DNA from: an uncultured Saprospiraceae bacterium
GTDB taxonomy: Bacteria; Bacteroidota; Bacteroidia; Chitinophagales; Saprospiraceae
Direction: 5' to 3'
Length of the DNA: 6,535 nt
Assembly (NCBI GenBank): GCA_937959095.1
Contig: CALGLY010000783.1
Location: forward strand, 1 to 6,535
Both the position numbers and the translations under genes were made by a program. Shown here in pieces: positions 1 to 4,651 of this stretch. The notes beneath the pieces were generated by a model. It saw nothing but the letters and a program-made list of their open reading frames with translations, searched no databases and was not told the origin of the DNA. Every line of letters starts with the position of its first letter. Within the stretch, counting starts at the first letter, position 1.

Positions 1-1
1 A

Positions 2-26
2 CTCTGCGCCTCCGCGCCTCTGCGTT
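2..26 (+). repeat. Octamer-array repeat, copy 1
   Basis: This GC-rich element stands out in AT-rich intergenic DNA just past the yggS stop codon. It reads as three successive octamers: CTCTGCGC at 2-9, CTCCGCGC at 10-17 and CTCTGCGT at 18-25. It matches 23 of 25 bases of a second copy at 1938-1962 in the same orientation. The window begins here, so a partner arm further left cannot be excluded. From memory, similar CTCTGCG-type intergenic repeats occur in many bacterial genomes, but I cannot verify that here. No function can be assigned. Confidence 0.75.
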
Positions 27-66
27 CAAAATACTTTATACAGTACTAAAAATCCAAATTTCTTCC

Positions 67-720
67 TTAATTCCTTGCACCAAATAATAAGCTTCCGATA
101 CGAACCATTGTACTTCCTTCTTCTATTGCGATTTTATAATCGCCAGACATTCCCATAGAAATTTCTTTGAAGGAAGCATCTTCAGCAAAATACGTTTTTT
201 TCACTAATTCAAAATAGCTTTGAAGTCGCTTAAATTCTTGCCGCACCTGATCCATATTGTCTGTAAATGTCGCCATACCCATCACTCCCCTAAGTTGAAT
301 ATGCTTCATATTGCGAAAAGTATTGCTTTCCAATAGCGTCTTCGCAGAAGAAACGTCTAGTCCATATTTGCTCGTTTCTTCGGCTATTTTGAATTGTAAC
401 AAACAAGGAATGACACGCTCATTGCGCTCGGCTTGTTTATTAATTTCTTGTAGCAATTTCAAGCTATCCACCGCATGAATAAGATGCACAAAAGGAGCGA
501 TATACTTCACCTTATTCGTCTGTAAATGCCCAATGAAATGCCAATTAATATCCTTTGGAAGTTGAGCATATTTTTCAGCTACTTCTTGAATTCGGTTCTC
601 TCCAAAATCGCGTTGCCCTTGTCGGTATAAACCTTCGATTTTTTCAATAGGCTTTGTTTTGGAAACAGCTACCAGGGTCGTTTTAGTCGCTTTTAAGTCT
701 TCGCGGACTTGTTCTAACAT
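67..720 (-). CDS. yggS: YggS/PLPBP-family pyridoxal phosphate homeostasis protein
   Basis: This is a 217-residue cytosolic PLP-binding protein of the YggS/PROSC (PLPBP) family, an alanine-racemase-like TIM barrel. Members carry PLP without a known catalytic activity and help keep free PLP and amino-acid pools in balance. The PLP-binding lysine is K21 in AVSKTK. Other family motifs are FGENRIQE (39-46), WHFIGHLQTNK (60-70), HAVDS (82-86), LRGVMGMAT (143-151) and the phosphate-binding C-terminal stretch 187-209 with GMSGDY and GSTMVRIG. The length is slightly under the roughly 230 residues of the E. coli protein because the N-terminus is shorter, leaving the lysine at 21. The start lies 5 bp after the purK stop, so the two are almost certainly co-transcribed and perhaps translationally coupled. 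No separate promoter is seen. The family call is secure. The exact physiological role is inferred from the family. Confidence 0.95.
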   Translation of the reverse strand: MLEQVREDLKATKTTLVAVSKTKPIEKIEGLYRQGQRDFGENRIQEVAEKYAQLPKDINWHFIGHLQTNKVKYIAPFVHLIHAVDSLKLLQEINKQAERNERVIPCLLQFKIAEETSKYGLDVSSAKTLLESNTFRNMKHIQLRGVMGMATFTDNMDQVRQEFKRLQSYFELVKKTYFAEDASFKEISMGMSGDYKIAIEEGSTMVRIGSLLFGARN

Positions 721-725
721 AACCT

Positions 726-1871
726 CTATTTTGCAATTACCTTTAATTGTTCTTTCACTTCTTTTGCAATAGTAAGTGCCGTAGCCAAATCATCATTTAG
801 GACGGTAACATGTCCCATTTTACGAAAAGGCTTAGTCTGCTCTTTACCATAAAGATGAATTTTCACACCTTCCATTGCTAAGGAATATTGCACGCCTTCA
901 TAGCGAACATTTCCTTTATAATCTGGATGCCCTAATAGATTTACCATCACCGCAGGCGATTTCAGGCGCGTGCTGCCTAAAGGCAAATTTAGAATAGCTC
1001 GAAGATGTTGTTCATACTGTGTCGTATAGCAACTTTCAATAGTATGATGCCCGCTATTGTGTGGACGCGGAGCAACTTCATTAATTAGAATTTCGCCCTT
1101 TTTCGTCCAAAAAAATTCGACCGCCAAAATACCGCAAATATCGTATGCTTGTATCGTGCGTTTTGCAATTTCAGTCGCTTTGACTGCTACTTCATCGGGT
1201 ACATTAGCAGGGCAAAGCAGAAATTCTACTAGATTAGCCGTCGGGTGAAACGCCATTTCTACCAAGGGAAATGCCTGTACTTTTCCATTTTCATTTCTAG
1301 CCACAATGACCGCCAATTCCTTCTCTATATCCACCAATGGTTCTATGATGCAAGGTGCATCTAGCAATTTATCGTCTGCACTACGCACTACCGCTACGCC
1401 TTGCCCGTCGTAGCCTGCGGTACGCGCTTTCTGTACAAAAGGATAGCTCAATACTTCCGTTACTATTGCTTTTTGCACGGCGGCAGCATCGCTATAAATT
1501 TGGAAAGATGAAGTCGGTAAATCATGCTGATGATAAAACGCTTTTTGTAAGCCTTTATCCTTAATAATTTCCAATTTATCGGGTGCAGGATGTACGGTTT
1601 TGCCTTCGGCTACTAGAGCTTTCAATGCATCTGTATTGACATGTTCAATCTCGACTGTTAGTAAATCTACTTGTTGTCCAAATTGATAAACCGTGTCATA
1701 ATCTTTAAAATCACCTTCTGTAAAGTGCTGCACCGCTACTCCAGCAGGAAAGCTTTTGGATTTATCCAATGCATAGATAGGAACATGCCAATCGGCAGCA
1801 GCAAGAGCGAACATTTTACCGAGTTGTCCGCCACCAAGCACCCCTATTTTAGTAGTTAAATCGAAATTCAT
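726..1871 (-). CDS. purK: N5-carboxyaminoimidazole ribonucleotide synthetase (PurK)
   Basis: PurK is an ATP-grasp enzyme that uses ATP and bicarbonate to carboxylate aminoimidazole ribonucleotide to N5-CAIR in de novo purine synthesis; PurE then rearranges the product. With the chosen start the protein has 381 residues, normal for the family. Visible landmarks are the N-terminal nucleotide-fold motif GVLGGGQLGKMF (10-21), VEIEHVN (73-79), ATP-grasp segments QKARTAGYDGQG (147-158) and EPLVDIEKELAVIVAR (177-192), AVEFF (250-254) and the signature NEVAPRPHNSGHHTIE (264-279). The frame stays open for 17 more codons to an ATG at 1920-1922. That extension is read from the neighbouring repeat palindrome, and the homologous sequence begins at MNFDLTTKIGVLGGG, so the ATG at 1869-1871 is preferred. 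It is preceded by CCTGAAA and no Shine-Dalgarno. purE is not in the window. The gene leads a two-gene unit with yggS. Confidence 0.96.
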   Translation of the reverse strand: MNFDLTTKIGVLGGGQLGKMFALAAADWHVPIYALDKSKSFPAGVAVQHFTEGDFKDYDTVYQFGQQVDLLTVEIEHVNTDALKALVAEGKTVHPAPDKLEIIKDKGLQKAFYHQHDLPTSSFQIYSDAAAVQKAIVTEVLSYPFVQKARTAGYDGQGVAVVRSADDKLLDAPCIIEPLVDIEKELAVIVARNENGKVQAFPLVEMAFHPTANLVEFLLCPANVPDEVAVKATEIAKRTIQAYDICGILAVEFFWTKKGEILINEVAPRPHNSGHHTIESCYTTQYEQHLRAILNLPLGSTRLKSPAVMVNLLGHPDYKGNVRYEGVQYSLAMEGVKIHLYGKEQTKPFRKMGHVTVLNDDLATALTIAKEVKEQLKVIAK

Positions 1872-1893
1872 TTTCAGGAAAAAATTGGAGATT

Positions 1894-1963
1894 AAACAGA
1901 GAGGCGCGAAAACAGCGAGCATAATATATTACAAAATCTCTGTGCCTTCGCGCCTCTGCGTTT
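1894..1963. repeat. Imperfect palindrome of two octamer-array repeat copies
   Basis: Two inverted copies of the element seen at 2-26 face each other between the DUF3467 gene and purK. The arms are 1894-1919 and 1938-1963, 26 bp each with 20 matching positions. They share the core TTCGCGCCTCT and are separated by an 18-bp AT-rich loop containing the perfect palindrome TAATATATTA (1922-1931). The right arm again splits into three octamers (1938-1945, 1946-1953, 1954-1961). The left arm, read on the minus strand, is more diverged. It could form a long hairpin in RNA from either strand, or a cruciform in DNA. It resembles a REP/MITE-like unit without coding capacity. It sits in the presumed 5' leader of purK, so a regulatory or terminator-like effect is possible but unproven. 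Confidence 0.8.
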
Positions 1964-1985
1964 ATATTTTTAAAATAGAACTTAA

Positions 1986-2303
1986 CTAAGCCTGTGCCTT
2001 CGGCGTATTAAAATTCATAGAAGGAAAAGGTGGCTGATTTATATCTTCAATCTTCCCGAATTGAGCCTCATGCTTTGCAATATTATCCGATAACGCACGA
2101 AGTAATCGCTTTGCGTGTTGCGGTGCTAATACTACACGTGATTTTACTTTTGCTTTCGGCACATTAGGCACTAAGCGGATAAAATCTAAAATAAATTCTG
2201 TATTAGAATGAGAAATGATTGCAAGATTAGAATATACTCCCTCTGCTATTTCTTCTGGTAATTCGATATTTAACTGATTTCCTTTCTTTTTCTGTTCTGC
2301 CAT
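1986..2303 (-). CDS. DUF3467 family protein
   Basis: This small 105-residue soluble protein has no signal peptide or membrane segment. It matches the DUF3467 family by its continuous conserved core: GVYSNLAIISHSNTEFILDF (22-41), then a VPKAKVKSRVVLAP segment (48-61) and HAKRLLRAL (63-71), ending in QFGKI (81-85). The first 10 residues are lysine- and glutamine-rich, and the last 15 are a proline- and asparagine-containing tail that looks disordered. The biochemical function of the family is unknown to me. From memory, members in many Bacteroidota lie directly after rpoC; here the gene lies between psuG and purK. The ATG at 2301-2303 follows an A-rich leader with a run of ten A, typical for this phylum. 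The stop codon lies 22 bp from the repeat palindrome, and the last codons share an 11-base string with that repeat. Confidence 0.88.
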   Translation of the reverse strand: MAEQKKKGNQLNIELPEEIAEGVYSNLAIISHSNTEFILDFIRLVPNVPKAKVKSRVVLAPQHAKRLLRALSDNIAKHEAQFGKIEDINQPPFPSMNFNTPKAQA

Positions 2304-2337
2304 TATAATTATATACTTTTTTTTTTAAATGAAGGGG

Positions 2338-2368
2338 CTAAATTACAGAAATGAAACGACGGCTGAAA
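2338..2368 (-). promoter_or_regulatory. Candidate promoter of the DUF3467 gene
   Basis: On the minus strand, TTTC (2365-2368) and TAATTTAG (2338-2345) are separated by 19 bases. This approximates the Bacteroidota primary-sigma pattern TTTG, about 19-21 bases, TAnnTTTG, with one mismatch in each element. Transcription would start near 2331, giving a leader of about 28 bases that includes the A10 tract at 2317-2326. The whole gap between psuG and this gene is only 77 bp. Read-through from psuG is an alternative. Confidence 0.3.
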
Positions 2369-2380
2369 GATAAAGTTCAA

Positions 2381-3301
2381 CTATCCTACCACTCGACTCA
2401 AAGCAATCGCTAAATCTGTCGCTAAACGGGCATTATTCAGCACTAGTTGAATATTAGCTTTCAGACTTTCACCTTTAGTAAGTTGTTCTATTCTTGATAA
2501 TAAGAAGGGAGTAATTTCTTTCCCTGCAATTTTTGCTACATCTGCTTCTTGAAGAGCTTGTTCGGTAGCCGATTGAATAGCCGCATATTCTACTTCAAAG
2601 CGTTCAGGGATTGGATTGGCGACCACTACTCCACCCTTCAAATCAAGCTGCCATTTGATATGCAATGCTTTTGCTAAATCCTCGACTTTATCCACACGAT
2701 AATCTACGCCTAGTCCACTCTTTCGACTGAAAAAAGCAGGAAATTCATCTGTACCAAAACCAATAACAGGAACGCCCTTTGTTTCGAGGTACTCCAAAGT
2801 AAGTTTCAAATCAAGAATAGATTTCGCGCCTGCGCATACGACGGCTACATTGGTCTGTGCCAGTTCCTGCAAATCCGCAGATATGTCCATGGTGTGAGTC
2901 GCGCCCCGATGTACGCCACCGATGCCACCTGTAGCAAAAACTCGAATGCCTGCTTTTTCTGTAATAATCATGGTGGCGGCTACAGTAGTTGCACCATAGG
3001 CTTGCTGCGCCAACACAAAGGGAATATCGCGCCGACTGACTTTTGCAACGCTTGTGCCACGCTTACCTAATTCGGTGATTTCATCAACGCTCAAGCCTGC
3101 TTTTAGTTTGCCATTCAAGATAGCGATAGTAGCAGGAATTGCGCCTCGATTTCGCACGGCTTGTTCCACTTTTAGGGCGGTTTCTACATTTTGTGGAAAG
3201 GGCATACCATGTGAAATGATGGTAGATTCTAAGGCAACTACTGCTTGATTATTAGCTAGCGCTGCTTGTACTTCTGTAGCTATTTCTAGGTGATTATTCA
3301 T
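2381..3301 (-). CDS. psuG: Pseudouridine-5'-phosphate glycosidase (PsuG)
   Basis: PsuG splits the C-C glycosidic bond of pseudouridine 5'-phosphate to give uracil and ribose 5-phosphate, the second step of pseudouridine breakdown after the kinase PsuK. The 306-residue length is normal. Family motifs include ALESTIISHGMPFPQN (23-38), KRGTSVAKVSRRDIP (80-94), FATGGIGGVHRGA (122-134), CAGAKSILDL (156-165) and VANPIPE near residue 230. Residues that I recall as active-site or manganese-linked in the E. coli enzyme (E31, K93, D149, K166, N289) all have counterparts here at a constant offset of six: E25, K87, D143, K160 and N283. The enzyme therefore looks intact. No psuK or nucleoside transporter gene lies in the window. 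Upstream, two hairpins separate it from the ARPP-1 gene. I could not find a convincing promoter in that gap. Confidence 0.96.
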   Translation of the reverse strand: MNNHLEIATEVQAALANNQAVVALESTIISHGMPFPQNVETALKVEQAVRNRGAIPATIAILNGKLKAGLSVDEITELGKRGTSVAKVSRRDIPFVLAQQAYGATTVAATMIITEKAGIRVFATGGIGGVHRGATHTMDISADLQELAQTNVAVVCAGAKSILDLKLTLEYLETKGVPVIGFGTDEFPAFFSRKSGLGVDYRVDKVEDLAKALHIKWQLDLKGGVVVANPIPERFEVEYAAIQSATEQALQEADVAKIAGKEITPFLLSRIEQLTKGESLKANIQLVLNNARLATDLAIALSRVVG

Positions 3302-3338
3302 GAAGTTCTTCTCTAAATAAAATATTACTACTCGGATA

Positions 3339-3370
3339 GGCTTGGTTTGAATTCCTATTCAAGCCAAGCT
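3339..3370 (-). terminator. Strong 14-bp hairpin upstream of psuG
   Basis: Arms 3339-3352 and 3357-3370 pair over 14 positions (12 Watson-Crick plus 2 G-T) around a four-base loop TCCT. This is the strongest simple hairpin I see in the window. It lies 52-83 bases past the stop of the ARPP-1 gene and 38 bases before the psuG start. On the minus strand it is followed by mixed AT-rich sequence (ATCCGAGTAGTAATATTTTA) and not a clean U-tract. It may be a weak terminator of the ARPP-1 transcript, an mRNA-stabilising 3' stem, or a leader element of psuG. The structure is certain at sequence level, its role is not. Confidence 0.5.
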
Positions 3371-3387
3371 CATTTCCTTAAGTTTAC

Positions 3388-3403
3388 GACGGAGTCGCCC
3401 GTC
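3388..3403. repeat. Small GC-rich hairpin after the ARPP-1 gene
   Basis: GACGG (3388-3392) pairs with CCGTC (3399-3403) around the loop AGTCGC. An alternative fold pairs CGAC (3387-3390) with GTCG (3394-3397). The segment is markedly GC-richer than the flanks and lies between the ARPP-1 stop and the larger hairpin at 3339-3370. Competing stems of this kind are typical of short REP-like palindromes, but with one copy here that remains a guess. Confidence 0.35.
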
Positions 3404-3421
3404 CATTTTGCAAAAGTTGTT

Positions 3422-4393
3422 TTATAAGTCCGCAAAATGCACTAATTGTTTTTTGTGTTTAAAGACTGCCTTCTTATCTGTCAATTTATCCACATTAGCG
3501 ATTTTTGTTTGTAATTTTTCGAGTCGTTCGCTGCTAGTACGCACTTCGTTACCATTCGTAATAGCTTCGGTGATATAGCTATGTAGAAGGGATTCATATT
3601 TGCTTTTAAATAAATTCGGGTGTCCAAAAATATCTACACCTAATACTTTTCCACCACTTACTGCCACAATGCCTACCACATTTTCTGTGCGTTCAAATTT
3701 ATCTTCAAAAAAACGAAGATATTGTTCGCGACTATGTGTGAAGTCATCTGCGCCTTCTAATCCTGTGTAAGTTCCTGTAGAAGTGTTTGCATTTTGCGCG
3801 CTCGTAATTTCGCCTACTTTTTTCCAGACCGCTTCTTGATTATTGGTATTTTTCATGGTGCGTCGCAAATCATTGGAAGCAACATTATAGTAGCCCTTAA
3901 AGGCAAAAATCTCCTTATTATTTTCATCCATTTCTGGTGTCCAGCGTCCTTTTTCTACACAAAAAACAGGCACATCCATAATCGTATTCGGTGGCACTAT
4001 GAGATCTTGAGCAATCATGCGATCTTGCTTTCCGCCTTGCATCACATCCCCCGACATAATGAAAATGGTTTCGTCTGACTTGTTTTGAATAGTAAGTTGA
4101 TTCACTGCACCATTATCATTGAAGCGTCCGAAAGGCTTTTTTTCTGTGATGCGAAATCGTTTATTTTCAATGGCTTCGTCGAGGCTTTTCCAATTGGATA
4201 ACTTACTTTGCTGCTCTATAAATGGCGAAGAAGCATTGATAGGATAGAGTTGTAAATGTTCGTAATTTAGCTCAGGATTTTCAGCGGATTGAATACTAAA
4301 GCTAGGTTCATTGGTCGTTGTATCAGGCGCAAGTTCCTTATTTTGACAAGCAAAAAGGAACAATACAATGGCTAGGAAACTTATATATCTCAT
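3422..4393 (-). CDS. Predicted lipoprotein with a DUF6569/ARPP-1-type domain
   Basis: This 323-residue protein begins with a lipoprotein signal peptide: MRYISFLAIVLFLFAC has a hydrophobic core and lipobox LFAC with the acylated cysteine at C16. It is thus expected to be membrane-anchored outside the cytoplasm. The body (about 40-315) resembles the ARPP-1/DUF6569 family by the strings SGDVMQGGKQDR (114-125), VPVFCVEKGRW (141-151), and GKVLGVDIFGHPNLF (248-262) followed by a helical YESLLHSYITEA segment. The family name (ADP-ribosylglycohydrolase and rhodanese/phosphatase-associated) is recalled from memory; no enzymatic activity is known to me. An in-frame ATG at 4490-4492 would add 33 residues and bury the lipobox, so the ATG at 4391-4393 is chosen. 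The gene stands alone and is divergent from the T9SS gene, with a good promoter candidate at 4508-4539. The domain assignment is fairly confident, the role is unknown. Confidence 0.85.
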   Translation of the reverse strand: MRYISFLAIVLFLFACQNKELAPDTTTNEPSFSIQSAENPELNYEHLQLYPINASSPFIEQQSKLSNWKSLDEAIENKRFRITEKKPFGRFNDNGAVNQLTIQNKSDETIFIMSGDVMQGGKQDRMIAQDLIVPPNTIMDVPVFCVEKGRWTPEMDENNKEIFAFKGYYNVASNDLRRTMKNTNNQEAVWKKVGEITSAQNANTSTGTYTGLEGADDFTHSREQYLRFFEDKFERTENVVGIVAVSGGKVLGVDIFGHPNLFKSKYESLLHSYITEAITNGNEVRTSSERLEKLQTKIANVDKLTDKKAVFKHKKQLVHFADL

Positions 4394-4507
4394 ATCTTTG
4401 ATAGTTATAATGATGAGTCTTTGGTGAAGTGATCTTTTAGTCTTTTGCACTAAAATGCTTAGTAAACTAAAAACGAACAAGCCAAAGATCAATTAAAATT
4501 ATACTTA

Positions 4508-4539
4508 CAAAGATAACGGACATAAACACGTCCCACAAT
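4508..4539 (-). promoter_or_regulatory. Candidate promoter of the ARPP-1 lipoprotein gene
   Basis: On the minus strand, TATCTTTG (4508-4515) is an exact match to the Bacteroidota -7 element TAnnTTTG. ATTG (4536-4539) lies 20 bases upstream, where the -33 TTTG is expected. Transcription would begin near 4501, leaving a leader of about 107 bases before the ATG at 4393. The -33 element lies inside an inverted repeat (4534-4549), which suggests possible control by a dimeric DNA-binding protein. Confidence 0.5.
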
Positions 4540-4549
4540 GGCTATTGTG
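4534..4549. promoter_or_regulatory. Inverted repeat, possible operator
   Basis: CACAAT (4534-4539) and ATTGTG (4544-4549) form a perfect 6-bp inverted repeat around GGCT in the 258-bp divergent region. It overlaps the -33 element of the leftward promoter candidate and is followed by a tandem TGTCAAAAA repeat (4548-4556 and 4557-4565). The position fits an operator, but no regulator is encoded in the window and a chance palindrome of this size is possible. Confidence 0.35.
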
Positions 4550-4601
4550 TCAAAAATGTCAAAAAAAGAAGAATCTTAACTAGTGAGAAGCATATTTATG
4601 C

Positions 4602-4633
4602 TTTTAAGCGTTCTTCTTTCAAGAATATCTTTT
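4602..4633 (+). promoter_or_regulatory. Weak candidate promoter of the T9SS gene
   Basis: TTTT (4602-4605) and TATCTTTT (4626-4633) are 20 bases apart and each differs by one base from the Bacteroidota consensus. A start near 4640 would leave a very short A-rich leader (ACAAAAACAAATCA) before the ATG at 4652. The T-rich surroundings make chance matches likely, so this is only a suggestion. Confidence 0.25.
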
Positions 4634-4651
4634 TTTTACAAAAACAAATCA

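Noticed and set aside
1057..1859. Plus-strand open frames opposite purK (about 62-69 codons each)
   Set aside because: They are antisense to a well-conserved enzyme, have no recognisable protein features or leaders, and are explained by the codon pattern of purK.
2..1963. CRISPR-like reading of the repeated GC-rich element
   Set aside because: Only three diverged copies exist, two are inverted relative to each other, and there is no regular spacer pattern and no cas gene.
2317..2326. The T10/A10 tract as a rho-independent terminator tail
   Set aside because: No stable stem precedes it on either strand, and in the direction of the genes it reads as A, not T.
3054..3248. Plus-strand open frame opposite psuG
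   Set aside because: It is a shadow of the conserved psuG coding strand with no domain signal.
3794..4078. 94-codon plus-strand open frame opposite the ARPP-1 gene
   Set aside because: It lies wholly inside a gene with conserved motifs on the other strand, and its translation looks like no known family.
3422..4393. A defence or conflict system built around the ARPP-1 domain
   Set aside because: The neighbours are housekeeping genes or a secreted protein. No nuclease, NAD-handling or toxin-like partner is encoded in the window.
4394..4492. N-terminal extension of 33 residues for the ARPP-1 protein
   Set aside because: It would place the lipobox at an internal position with a charged stretch before it. 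The ATG at 4391-4393 gives a normal lipoprotein signal.
4583..4651. GTG-initiated extension of 23 residues for the T9SS protein
   Set aside because: MKKVYLSLLLFSVVNFLNAQ starting at 4652 is a standard signal peptide with an A-rich leader. The extension adds an unlikely second hydrophobic stretch.
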